Shown: in pieces, positions 49,641 through 63,100 of the stretch
Position numbering within the stretch: the stretch's first letter is position 1
Layout: the number at the start of each line of letters is the position of its first letter
Origin: Wuchereria bancrofti
Lineage: Eukaryota > Nematoda > Chromadorea > Rhabditida > Onchocercidae
Direction of reading: 5' to 3'
DNA: 64,000 nt
Assembly (NCBI GenBank): GCA_005281725.1
Contig: SSBO01000012.1
Location: 384,012 to 448,011, forward strand
Position numbers and translations under genes: made by a program
Notes under the pieces: generated by a model
Database searches by the model: none
Seen by the model: only the letters and a program-made list of their open reading frames with translations
Told to the model about the DNA's origin: nothing

Positions 49641-52600
49641 TCATATAAAATTTAAGTGTAATTTAGCCGTTCGATAATCCATCCGAAGTTGTATGAAACT
49701 ATTAATCATTCTTCGGTCAGTATCAATCTGTAAAAAATATCATATAAAATTTATCATTAATGCACGAAAAGATATAAAAAGCTTTAAACCTTTTTTTTCT
49801 CCAAATACTTCCAAACTTTTTGCAAACTAACCAATAGTTGCGATGAACAAGCTTCGTTTAAATTCTCAGGTACAACAACTAACAAATTTGCAAGCGCATG
49901 TAAAGCTTCAAATTGTTTGCCAATTTCAGGAATTTTCCAACTCAGTATACATTTTCTGGAATAAGAACCAATTATTTTAAATTCATGTCATAAATTCTAT
50001 ATTTGAAAACAAGAAAAGCTTTTTTTTTTTTGGAAGTAATTTTACAACATCAAATTAATCAATAATAGTTTGATAAAGTAGATTACAATTACGATTAATA
50101 ATAAAAACTTTCACCAAGAAATGATTATTAAATGACGTCCGAATGTAAGTAATATCATCACTACTAGAAAGCGCAATGAAATGTCCAAACAAATTTAGTT
50201 TGTCACTGAATTTTCATTTCCAACACTGAATCATACAGCAGTTTTCAGTAGTTTTACAAAAAAAAAAAAAAAAAAACAGAAAAAACTCACCTGTATTCGT
50301 TGATATCACATAACAAAAGCATAGCTCCTTGAGAATTATATGTAAATTGATATATATGTGTTAAAAGAACCTTGTAGAAACGACGACCAAATTCTAGCAT
50401 CAAAGCCATCAAATTACCTCCATCAAGACTGTCACGTATCACCTGTACTTCTGCATTTAAGTATTTGACAACAAGGGCACAAGCCTAAAAAATTCAAAAC
50501 ATATGAAAATTATAAAGAGAAAGAAGAAAAGAAGAGAGATATGATGGAAAGATCAAACTAAATGTGAGAAAGGTTTGATACCAAAAACTCTGACACATAA
50601 ACTATCAAAAACTTTAAGTCACTTTTTCCGTTAAATTATATTTTGCAAAAAGTACTAGACAATTATATTATATCACCCGGTTAGTTGAGTTAACTTTACA
50701 CATTCTTATATAAAGAGAAATCTTTTTCATCTATTTTAAAAAGTTGCCATAAAATCGGCAGAATTATATTTCATAGAAAACATATTCATCCTTCGACAAG
50801 AATGAAACTAACATTAGACATGGCTGTCACCATTTGATTTTCATCTTCAGGACGAAAATCTGCCTTCTTTTGTTCATTCGTCAGCAAAAAACGTATGTAA
50901 CCAACTACTGCATTGATCTGTCGTTCAAGCCCAAGATTTATACGACTTTCAACATTACGTAAACAATCAGCACGTTTCTTTGTACAAATATCCTCAACGG
51001 GAGTTTCACTATAAAATAAATTCTTGGTAAATTACAATACTGAAGAAGGGTAGTTGAAATTCAGATCGCAAAATTTTAAAGTGCTTCAAATATAACAAGT
51101 ACTGATATTTTGATTTAGAAAGGTATGAAAGATGTGAACTGAAATTACCTGACAAATGGAAAGATGGAATCATCATACTGTTTGTGGAATAGATGCGTAA
51201 TAGCTACAGCTTGTTGCACAACAGAAAAAAAGTAATTAGGAGGCTCAGTTTTTGGCTCAGCTAATGATATTCCTAAAAAATAAGAATTGTCATTAAAGTG
51301 CAAAAAAATGATAGATAATCTTTTGAAAATGATGAAAATAAGAAAAAGTTTTGATTTTTTAATGTACATACCCGCAAGTGAAAGATCAATTGCATAATCT
51401 AAGTGTTCTGTATATAAAAACCGCAAAAGTACATCAAATATCGTTTCAGTCATTTTTGGCGCTTCATCTTTATCACATAACTAAAACTATACATAAATTT
51501 AGAATTAAAATGTACAAATAAAAATATAATTGCAAAACTCATTATGTTATGCCCTTTATTTGTATCCAAGATTACAAGAGGATAATAATGCACTGAGAGG
51601 AGTCAGAATGTATAAACATGTAAAAAATTTTTCTCTTCTCATAAAACAAAGAAATTATCATTAAACAAGTTATCAAATATTTTTGGAATGACAAGTTTTA
51701 CCAGCTGGCAGCGCTGAAAGGCATTCTTCGTTTCTTGAAGTATGTTAATAGCTACTTCTTCCGATAAAAATGTTTCACCGCCATATGTCTCCACATTCAA
51801 TAATCTTGCTTGAATATCGCGTTTCAAGTCTTGCAACCTAATTTCAGAAATATTTTATACATGAAAAATTTACTCCATAAAATAAATTAGAAAAAACTCC
51901 TTCAAATTATTTAGTTCGAATAATTTTTAAAATTCACTTTGAATAATTCGATGAATCAACAACACAAATCACTTTTCTTGGCTCTAAAGAAGGCATGAAA
52001 GGAATGACAAATTACTCACCCTCCACTTTGGATTTGTTTCTTTTGATGATTTTTCGACTCATAAAACCGACTCAAAATAGCGCCACATTGTTCTGTCAGA
52101 AACTGCCTCTCAATTCTGAAGAGATTATGAGGAATCAAATGCTTGACACCGATACATTCTTATTGGTACGTTGCTAAGAAGGAAAAAAAAATTTGACAAA
52201 GTTGTAAATCTGCTTTTTTTTTAAAAATAATCCTTCCATGTCATCTCCACAACAATCACCGATCAAAATTAAAGAAGATAAAAATTCGACTTAATTAAAT
52301 TATTGTAGCGTAAAAATGAAAACATTTAGGGAGAAAAAAACGTGAAAAAATGTATCATTTTCGGGAAACAAAAAAGTTTACGTTGGTTGATTTAATGCAG
52401 ATGGCTTAACATTTTCTAACAATTGCATTTTTTCTTTTTTTTTTTGAGACATATTCAATAAATACATTTCCCGATTGCACTGAATAAACAGATGATCTTA
52501 TTCAAAAAGAAAAAAAAAATTTTGGGAAACTTGAAAATAAAATGAAGACATACGTAGGATACGTTTCTAAATAACGACCAAACACTGACCGCACCAATGT

Positions 52601-55040
52601 ATCCATAAACTGAAGATCAGTTCCAGTAATCCGCAATGCAACTAAACTTGATACTAATTTTTGTGTTCTGAAAGTTTACCTATAACCAAATGCTGTCAAA
52701 AAAAAAAGAATCACAAAATTCCGAATTATTTTAAATGAAAACGAACCTGGAATAGAGATCATACACTAATGTCAAATAGGCTTCTAAATCATTTTCAGAA
52801 TCGCTTAACTTCGTTGCTATGACTTCCTGCAAATTATAAAAATCTTTTAAATAAACTTTTTTCATCATTCTGAATAAACTGATTGATTAATAGTGATAGT
52901 TAAAGCGATACTGAGAAAGAATATAAATAATCTCTATATTGTTCCAAAATCAATAATTTACGTGATTCTTTCAAAATATGTGAAAATTACTTAATTTAAT
53001 TAAGCAGTTAATATTTACCTGTAATTTCCCGTGAAATAAATTCAAAACCAACTTCGACATTACTTGGTCGGGATTTGGAAAGATCTCTTTCAACATCGGT
53101 TGTGTTTTCTGACAAAGTGATAAAATATCATCAAAAACGCTAGCACCGCGAAAAGCATTAATCTGCATATGTTCAACGAAAGCATCCAGACATTGTGAAT
53201 AACCCTAAATTTTCAGCTTAGTGCTTCATTAACTTTTGCATAAAGATGTCATTCAATAAAACTAAAAATACATTCAGATGATGAATGTTTAAATGCTTTA
53301 TAGGCCGAAATTTTAAAAATCCTCGGATGTATTTTATTCTTGAATATAGGAGAAAATAAGAAGAATACTAATACCAGTTCTGCATTACTAAAAAAAAACG
53401 AAAATGCTCATGTTTCAAAAAATGCCCTTGGTGTAATAATCAAACATAAATAAATTCAAAAGTGCAATTTAAAAAATTTGCCAATTCCTGGAGAACAAAT
53501 GACAATTTCTAAATCATGGCAGTCGATTCTAACAATAGTTACTTTGAAGTCAGCCAAAATCGCAGCTATTTCATGCATTCTACGCCAATTACCCTGTCGA
53601 TGGGCTCGCACAAATTCTTCCAACATTAATCGTTCAATTTCGTCGTACTTGTGAGCAATTCTAATCTGTACATTACTATATTTATCTTTTGCCAATTCCT
53701 GGGAAATAGATGACAACTTCTGGATCATAGCAGCAGATTCCAATAACTGAAATTTTGAGATTGCCTTAAACGCTTACGTTTAGCGTAATATATGTAAAGA
53801 ATTCACACGGCTAACACTATTTATTCCCGTTACACTTTCAGACGATGATAAAAACATACCCTATCTGGATCAGTGAAGATATCAGAACTTAAAGGCTGAT
53901 CTGCCAAAAATTCATCGAAATGCTTCATTAGTTGCAGAGCTTCATTAGCACGAGCACGTGGCAAATGAACACTTTCCAGTTGATCACCCAAATGTACCAC
54001 TTTAGTTGAAACTGTTTGCATCGTACTGTCTAACTGCTGTAAAGCAACAAGTTTCATTTCAAACCATTTTGGTTAAAATTGATATATTTAAAAGAAATAC
54101 ACAATTTTAACATAGATAAGACAAAGGTGACTTTATTATATAGCTGCATTCAACAAGAGACTACTGCATAATCAGAAACTCGATCTTAATGAGGCATATT
54201 ATTATTTTTACAAACGCAAAATTTAAAAAAAATTTTTAAAACCTTTAATTTATCCATAGCATCAGCATTTTGTTCATGAAGTTTATGTAGAACGTTTAAA
54301 TATTCACGTTTGTCATTGTTACACTGTTGTTCCAATGAACTTATCTTCGACTATAATAGCTTCAACATTTTAGCACTGCTACACTTTAAATTTTTTAAAG
54401 TTTTCAAGACTGCAACATTTTAAAGTTTTAGGTTATACCAGCCAGACGTTAATCATTTGTCATATCCCTATTTATTGTGAATCTTTAATAGCATTAAAGC
54501 CTATAAATTTTAAAAATTCTCAGTTTTGGTATTCCGAGGAAGAGAAATAAAAAATGTGTTACTTGAAATTGATCGCTTAACATTTGCAAATTGCCAATTT
54601 CCTCTTCAAATTTTGTTTTCAAATCCGTAACATTGATGTCATCTTTGCCTCCAGTTAAACGCCAAGCCAAACGTTCCACAAAATCAATGGCATCAAAAGG
54701 TTCCTAAAAAACGAACGATTTACAGATTTACAATAGGCTCTACATTTTATCAACTGATATGGTGGATTATTCTTAACTTTTTTTGTTTTGACTAAATTTT
54801 GACGTTTTTGATTAAGAATAAATTGCTCTTTCCAAAATCCAGAAGATGATAAGTTCACATTATATTCTTCAGCAAAGAAATCATAAATTAAAATTTTCAA
54901 CTTATCATTCTTCCAGAATGACACATAACAAAGAGTAAAACTTTTTGGAAATTATCCTTCAAATGCTATATTTTTTTATATGCAAATTTATTTACCTGTT
55001 CCAAATCTTCGACATAAGTTGAAAAATACTGATTTGTCAT
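49641..55040 (-). CDS. sec-10: Exocyst complex subunit Sec10 (EXOC5)
   Basis: A core subunit of the octameric exocyst, which tethers post-Golgi vesicles to the plasma membrane before fusion. Sixteen exons on the minus strand: 55040-54996, 54703-54563, 54350-54243, 54036-53860, 53746-53543, 53204-53019, 52826-52747, 52667-52554, 52115-52020, 51837-51702, 51480-51372, 51272-51149, 51008-50813, 50484-50291, 49955-49832 and 49727-49641. Every junction keeps phase and the total is 706 residues, almost the length of human EXOC5 (708). Family landmarks along the protein include FVERLAWRLTGG near the N-terminus, a coiled coil, KVVHLGDQLESV, FLADQPLSSDIFTDPDR, FYESKNHQKKQIQSGGLQDL, GGETFLSEEVAINILQETK, the EQKKADFRPEDEN segment, and a C-terminus with LHALANLLVVVPENL and FIQLRMDYRTAKL. 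Exon 4 could begin three bases later (CAGCAG acceptor). The gene is divergent from ubr-1. Confidence 0.97.
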
Positions 55041-55118
55041 CGCCTTAACTCTTCTTTGTGCTTTCAATCAGTGAAAGCGATACAACTTCTTTCTATCTGA
55101 TAATGACAATATATTCTG
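55041..55118 (-). promoter_or_regulatory. Possible acceptor and 5' UTR of sec-10
   Basis: On the minus strand CTTTTTTTCAG ends at 55116, 75 bases before the ATG. It could take a spliced leader or end a 5' UTR intron. A nearer ATTATCAG is an alternative. Confidence 0.4.
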
Positions 55119-57090
55119 AAAAAAAGCAATTCGCTGTTATCATTGCAAAATGATTACAAAAACATTTTATAAATTTGATAAAAACAACGTTCAATAAGAT
55201 GTATTAATAATTATCCACAAACAATAATATTTTCCTTCCGGTTATTGTAACAAAGAGGAAAAGAGAGACACAACGGGAAACATTTATAAAATTATAAATT
55301 ACAAAATTTTAGAATCATAAAACGAAAGAAAAGAAATTTAGTGTAAAGTAGAAAAAAATAAATATTAACAAATAAACAATCACATAATAAATTTAACTAT
55401 ACATAAACATACTTATATATTCGTAAACACACAAATGTGTACGTATAAAAATAGTGAAAAAAAAAAATGAAACATATAAAAATGTTAAAAAAAAACTTGG
55501 AATGCATGGAAATTTTTTTTTTCGGTTTTTCATTAGTGAATGAGAAAAAAAGTGGAAAAGAAAGAAAACTTAATAAATCACTCGCATCCATAATTTTCAC
55601 TAAATAATAATAACACACTTCTTTCTTTTTCTCTTTTCCCACCATATTTCACATCCCGATCTATATCCCTTACATACCTCTCTATCACTGCCACATCATC
55701 ATTCTCAATCACTGCTATAGCCATGATAACTTAATCACTAATCAATTTTCTCAATCTCTAACATCATACATTCTCTTCAACACTTTACAGTACTGTCACT
55801 CTCTCTCCAACATACCTCAATTCTAATTCTCTTCCCATTGGCCATTTTCCCATAAATCTTCATGCCAACAGGTTCGACCTCATTTTGCTATAAAGGTGCT
55901 TGTTTGTTTGAATTTGCACATGGAACATGTCTTTGTTTTTCTGTTGATATAGCTTTTTTGTAATGATCAGTTTTCCGGTTCCGGTTTGCATTTTATACAT
56001 TTGAGATATGTTTTGTCATTTATCATTTATATTTTATCATTTTAGCATGAAAACTGAATAAAACAGAACATTGTGATAACATAGATTATGATTTAAAGGA
56101 TCGATTTGATAAAAGATTTAATTCAACTTTGAAAACATTTTCATCTTTTTTTTTTATATACGGGATTTGAGTTCACCAGAAATGATAAATTCCTTCTATT
56201 CGATTCATAGCGTTCAAGATATTCATTATCAGTAATTAATAGGTGGGAATGGAATAACTTATAATACTGTTAATTGATTTGTAATTAATGTCTATATTTC
56301 AAAATATGGAGGAAAAAAAACATGATCATTTGGTATTCGGGAAATCTTTTCCTGAAGTGATAATGAAATTTTTGATTACATTTACAAGGGATAAAGTTAA
56401 TAAAGAGAGGAAACTTGGGAGGAAAGTATTGAAATCAAATAACAAAACAGATTTCCTGTGAATGATGAATATATATCATACGTTGATTAGTCGGACTGCG
56501 AGGATTATTTTAGATTTCACAAATTATTATGACAAATCTACCGGGTAGAACCAACATTTCAGGAAGTACCTACGTACAGTTTCCTGTCGAACTTTTGCAA
56601 CCTTTGATTAAATTTTATCATTCCCACTTATCATTCCGATGGTCCATTGATCAATGTACATTTAATTTCTTACTGTACTGATAAAATAAGAAGTATAGCG
56701 AGTGTGTGAAGTCAAATATGTGTTATTTAAATTGCTTACGTATCCTTATTTCTTCCCCTTTTCTGTAATATTCCAAACCTAATTGCTAGTTATCATAAAT
56801 GATAACAGATAAAAATTCATCAGTTAATTGACATAAATTAAATTAAAGCTTTTATTGTTCTTGTTGATAATAAGTACATTAAGTATATTAATAATTCCGT
56901 ACTCATCAGGTTTTCGTCTAAATTTTATCACAGATTTAATTAAGTAAAAATTATGCTTGCGTAATGTTTGTTATCTGCAAACAGTATCTCTTACGAAATT
57001 TGAGAAATAAATCTTCATTCTTTTTTTTCCTTTGTTATTTTTTAATTTTGAATTCGAAATTTTAACGGAAATTATCATTAATCAGTTTTT
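55119..57090. promoter_or_regulatory. Divergent promoter region of sec-10 and ubr-1
   Basis: Two kilobases between the divergent start codons, without an exon. From about 55620 to 55870 the plus strand is strongly pyrimidine-rich, with many CTCT, CATC and TCAATC words and few Gs. The duplicated word CCGGTTCCGGTTT occurs near 55975. I cannot point to individual factor sites. Confidence 0.45.
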
Positions 57091-57179
57091 CAGTGCTTGG
57101 TATCAATTGTATATATACATATATATGTATATGATCGTACTAGTACTGGTAGTTCTAAAGTACGTGTAACTAACGTATA
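57091..57179 (+). promoter_or_regulatory. Possible acceptor and 5' UTR of ubr-1
   Basis: CAGTTTTTCAG ends at 57093, 86 bases before the ATG at 57180, with no upstream coding exon, consistent with a spliced leader or a 5' UTR intron. Confidence 0.4.
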
Positions 57180-60100
57180 ATGCAAATGATTGATAAACTA
57201 ATATCGCTAACGCGTGCATCCAACTGGGATGAAGTGGAGCGTATTCTGGTGGATTACTGGACACAGCAATGTCCACTTATTTGTGCACCAACCGAAGATC
57301 CATCATTTGATTTTAAAATCGATGACAATATATTCAGTAAGTTTTCTTTTTTTCATCTAATTATTATAAATTATCAGTTTAAGCATTAATGGATGATCGC
57401 TTGATGGATAATTTTTTGTCACTTATCAATATTGGATTAATTATGATTTGGTTTGTTGTCTTATTATTTTAAACACTGATAAGTGATGAACGATTTTTTT
57501 GGCTTATTACTCATTTGTATTGATAAAAAAGTATTATGTAAACAAGTAGCCTTGTTATGCTACAATTATACTTTTGGATTATTACTTATACCGTACCCTG
57601 TTATTCAACGGAGTGGGAAGGGGTTGAGAAGATCAAGTGATCAAAAAAAAAGAACCAAAAGAAACCAGCTCCTAAAATTTGTTTAGAGGTGTGAATTTTA
57701 TCTTCAAGATGCAACAGTTTACTAAAAAAAATTTCGAGGTAAATTTTGAAGCAACAATAGGCTCAAAAAAGTTATTTAATAGTATCAGCCATTTTGAAAG
57801 TTGACAGGAAGATGATGTGAAATGTTCGGCTATCAGATTTTTTGTTGTCTTTAGTCTTGTCTCAACAACACATTGAATATTCTGAGGATTTTCGGAAATG
57901 TAACTGATACTTACAAAATTTAAGTTTTGCAATCAGTTAATGTGGAGAATTTGCACATTAATCGGTACGGCTTTGACAGTTTAAATAAGTTGAACTTTAC
58001 ATTCTTTCATTACTTAATTTAGAATTTAATTTTGCAAATATTTTGCAACGAGTGATGTATATAAAAACGAAAAAAAAAAACGGATAACGTAATTGTTTAT
58101 AAAAAAAAACATGATCCGGTGAACTTTTCTAAAAAAGACGATTAACAAAAGAAAGAAAAGCGTCAATTTTTCCAAAAAAAGAAAGTAAATAGTTTGATAT
58201 ACTTCTAATTAATATACTTCTTTCTCTAACACACATTACTTAATTATAGTTATTGCTTATCATTAAGAGTTCGAACTTCTAGAAACTTAGTCCTTTTTCT
58301 TACCTTTTTATTGCTACTTCTTTTTCAAATAAAATATAATTTTACGATCATTTAGCATTTTTATGGAAACAATTCAATACGTTATTGCATGTTGAAGTTA
58401 GTGGTTGATATTTTTATTTTCTTTTTTACACTAAAATATGTATTGTAGAGTATGATTTCTTGCATAGAATGGGAATGTTTATATTTTTTAGATGAAAAGT
58501 TACTCCATCCTACTGCTTGTGCATATTGCTTGGATAAAAATGTTGGAACGGATTTAATACCACTCAATGCATCATACGGGTCGAAATCAAGTGCAAATCG
58601 TCGAAGTGCTTATTGTGGACATGTTTTTAGAGGTGGAGAAGCGACATATTCATGCAAGTTCGTTAATTAAATACACTTGGAGTTTTTCTTTTTTTTTTTT
58701 TTCGAAAAACAATGATGAGATTTGAATAAAATGCTCTATTTAATTGATCCAAATATTCATCTGATAAATTTTAATAGGTTCTTTAGTTGAATAAGGATAA
58801 AATCATTTATGATTTTACTAAAGAATGGACTAAATATCAAGTATTAATTTTTTTTATTGATCAGTTATGATAAATTTATCTTATGGAATTATATTAATCT
58901 TTGAAATCTAATGAATTTCAACTGAATTATCCGATTATCTATTCGTCCTAATGAAATATCATAAAGTTTTTTTGTTTTAATAACATAATATGAAGAAGAA
59001 AGCAAAAGTATGCTATATATTTCCTGGATGTAAGCTTATGATTTAAAATATCTTCATGAATTCTTTTAGTTCTTTTTTTCAGAGAATGTGCTTGTGATCC
59101 TACATGCGTTATATGTTATCAATGCTTTTTAAACTCTGTTCATAAATCACACAAATACAGAGTAAGTTGGCTTTTTGAATGCTTTCCAAAGAGATTAGAT
59201 TTTCATTCCAGAATTCTTCACAAATGTAAATTTTTTCTACCGATAGATTGCATTTCTTTTCTATATTTTACATAGTAAATAATAATTTTCACTTCATTTT
59301 ACAATGTTACAAGTATTAAAAACAAAAATGAGTACTTTTGAGATGTGCGCATCCAATGGAAATGGCTGTTGTGACTGTGGCGATGTAGAAGCTTGGAAAG
59401 AGTATCCAGCATGCAAATTACATGAAATAGGACAAAATGAGGAGCAAGATTCGGAGTAATTTATAATATTATTATTTCTGTTAAGTTTACTGCTAATATA
59501 GCGTTAAGTCCATTCAATGAGTTATGTTTAGTCATTAGGTTACTCGTTTCAAAAGTAACATTGATTTTTTTCTTCTACATGGCACTATTAATTTTGTAAA
59601 AATATGTTTTGATATGCTATGCTCCAGCAAATGTCGGTTATAGTGAATCACTTTCCATCAAATTGAAGAAAACAGTTGTTAATGCAAATGATTTCTTTTT
59701 CTCGATTAACAACGTGCTTATTTAATAGTATATATTTAAAAATTTTTTTTCTTTTTAGGATAGCTGATGTACCAGCAGAAATTACAGAACAAGTTGAAAC
59801 ACGTATACGTTCACTGACACGCATTGTACTTCGATTTTCGATTGGAATTATCTGTTGGCTTGAAGAAAAAACATTGCCGACATTTCTAAGGTAGCTATTT
59901 CACTTTGTTGAATTTCGATTTATATTTGCGTTTTTTTACAGTGTGCTGTTTTTGCATTCAGAATTAACTTATAATGTAATCTTTTTATGCTTCATAGCCT
60001 TGTTTCAGAGAGAGAGGAATAGATAGCACTTTGCCGCTTTATCAAACTATTCTGTTAAATGATGAAACTCATACTTTTGATTCAGTTAGTTTTCTTTTTT

Positions 60101-63100
60101 TTTTGATTCTAGTTCATTTAATTTAATCCTTTTAATGTTATTCCTAGAAGAGATTACTGTAGCACTTATACCTTTGGCCAGCGAAAGGTAATAAATGAAA
60201 ATGTTCAAGGAAGGTGGAATTAGAAATGACAAGAATGGGAACAAATGTTAAAGAATATGAAGCCGTGATGTCTTAATAAAGAAAGGATATATTGTGAACA
60301 GAGAAATTACATCCTTAATTTTAGGAAATTCTAAATTAATGGTGGTTAGAATAAAATTAGTGGTGGTTAATTAAAATACAAAGAGAAATCTGACCGATGT
60401 CTGTATGTTTGATCTTTTGGTTTAGTGAAGATTGATTGACTTATCAATCTCCAACTAAATATTGATTAACACTAATTAAAATAGGATTTATGACTGGAAC
60501 CATGAATTTTTCAAAATTTAGGTAATTAATGTATAATTTCGCTTACTTCATGAACGATACTTAGTTATGATAATTAATGTAAAAATTGTATTAATTATTA
60601 ATAATTATTATTAGCTATTATTACGGATCAAATGTTGTTTTTATTGTAGGTAATCAGAGCATTAAATCTTTCTATACATTGCAATCATCCGCAAGCATTG
60701 CAACTAGCTACTGTAATTGATCGTGAAGGTCGTGCTTCTGTGCGTAATGGTAATATTGATTACTGTATAAAGGCAAAAGATGAAATCCAGGTAAGACAAA
60801 ATATTCTTTTATTTTTGTGCAAAAGAGTTTTGTAAGTTATAAAAGATGTGCCTGATCATGAAGTATCATATAGAAAGTTGAGGTAGCAAGCAAAGAAATA
60901 TTAGCACATCTATTTTTTTAAGAAATTAAATTGTATTGTTTTTGATCCTTCAATCTTTGCCGGATTTCCTTAAATATTTTTGGGTTTCGTAGATAGCCTT
61001 TTTTCCTTGCCTTTGTGAGACCGAAAATGATTTTTGTTCGCAATAATTCTGTCATTAGATTTGATTTTTACAGTTTTATCGCTTGGAGTGTGAAATATAA
61101 TCGAAATTTCCACAAAGTAGCAAGATATTTTGTTTTATTTCAGAGGCGCACTCAAAGAGATTCAAATCATCGAACGGAAAAGAGTGGCCCGTTAGATGTG
61201 CGTGTTATTGATAGTCGATTTGTCTCACTACAAAATTTCGCAGTACGCCTAATTGGATGGTTGACAAATCAAGCACGTCATTTACGTAAGTGATCTATAA
61301 GATTATTGCGTAATTTTAGCTTCAACTAGCTTATATTGTGGAATCAATTTTGAAACTAAGCTTTTGAAGTTCAGGTTTATTGTTTCGAAAAGTGTTTCAT
61401 TTTCTTTTCCTGACTCCATTAATTATGTTCCATCATGCTTCAAAGATTTAATAGTTGTCGTATAAGGATAACCAGGACAAATTTACCTTAATGAGTAGAT
61501 ATGTATTAAGAATTTTTTAAACTCCATGAAGTTTGACCTAAATGCAAAGATTTACACGATTGCCTGGAAAATAGTTGTTATGCTACGTTTTGTTCTGCTT
61601 CAGTACTTCTCTTTTTTCTTTAATTCAAAAAAATTTTTTTTTTCAGCAGCTTTAGCCCTTATGGTGGGTGAAATATTATTAAATGAAAAAGTTGAATTGG
61701 AAATAAATGATAGTACGGGACAAGTGGATCAAACACTTATGGCCCATATACTGAGATGTGATAGAGCGTTATGGAAAGGTTTTTTCTTTTTTTTTATTTA
61801 GTGAATATTTGGAAATTTCATGGACTTTACTGGTTAAGGCAAGATAAAATTAGAACTAAATTAGTAGATCTAAAGATCTACTAATTTTTTTATTTTTTTT
61901 ATTGTTTTTTTTTGTTTTTTTTTTTTTAAAAACTATTTGTTTAATTTATTGTTTTTAGAAATTGGATTATCGACATATTATTAGCAAAAACTGTGCTAAC
62001 AATTTGTTTTTTGTTGCAAAAAGTTTTCTAGGTGCAAGGATAGGTTTTCATCAAATGATTATGGCAACAGTATTGATGAATAATGAGCAGAAAAAAGCTT
62101 TCTCAAGATTGTATATTCGTGTACGTTTTAGTTTTTTTTTTTTTTTTTTCGTAGAATATATTCATTTTTACATAAGCTGGATATGGTATAATGATATTCC
62201 ATGATTACGTTACAGTGAATTTTAACAGTGGAAAAGCGCCTATGACTATGTTATATTCATTACACTTGATTACGTATAGTTACGTATAGATGATTAAGTA
62301 TATATAAATATAATATGCACCCGTTGTGCACGAAGCTTGTGTGCCATTTCGTTACGCATTTCACGTGGAACTTGATTTGGTTTCACCTCGACCACTAAAT
62401 TTAGATTGACTTTCATGCAATCGATGTTTGCGCCCTTTGATGTGGATATATTTGGCATATATATGTATAAGTTACATTTGGAAGAAATTTGTTTTACTGA
62501 TTAGAAGTAATTTAATAGCAAACATCTGAATTAGATATCACAAGTAAATCATGTTTTTAATTTTTCTTGCTGATCAAAACCCATCAGGATAAATGTCAAA
62601 AACTTGAAGTTGAAAGTTATTTATTGATTCAGGAAATTCAAAAGCTCTATGTTTCAGCTGTACAAAAAAATATACGATGATTTCATTGATGATGATCACG
62701 ATCAGTCTGTGTCAATCACTGTGTTAACTGTTCAGGTGAGCTGTTTAATTTGATTTTTTTTTGTGGGAAATATTGGAAAATTATTGTTGAGTAAAGAAAT
62801 ATGAGTGGGAAGCAGGGAACAAATTAATACTTCGTTTTCGATATATTTCTCTTTGCTTTTTTTTTTTTCACTATCTTCCATTTTTCTATTCTTCTCTATT
62901 GGAAATAAGAGATATGTCCTGAAAGTAGTACTGAACAGATCCTGAATTTTTGCTCTTCTTGAAACAGAATTCAGTTGTTTATTCTGTATTTTTTTTCGTT
63001 TGTCGGTAACGATTTGAAGTTTTACACTTTTTTTCAGATTTTTACCGTACCTACAATAGCACGCATGTTAATTGCTGAAGAATCAGTGTTCCAAATTGTA

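Noticed and set aside
55865..55885. GGTTCGAC motif as a tRNA T-loop
   Set aside because: No matching acceptor, D or anticodon stems could be built around it. Similar GGTTCGA at 2195 is a protein-coding exon.
57483..57932. Open frames on both strands in ubr-1 intron 1
   Set aside because: Ordinary intron sequence without coding texture. The ubr-1 exons on both sides join in phase without them.
61952..62000. Alternative ubr-1 exon starting at TTTTTAG near 61959
   Set aside because: It would be in frame for only a few codons before a stop (GLSTYY then TAG). The TTTTCTAG at 62031 restores the conserved [10 protein letters not shown] sequence.
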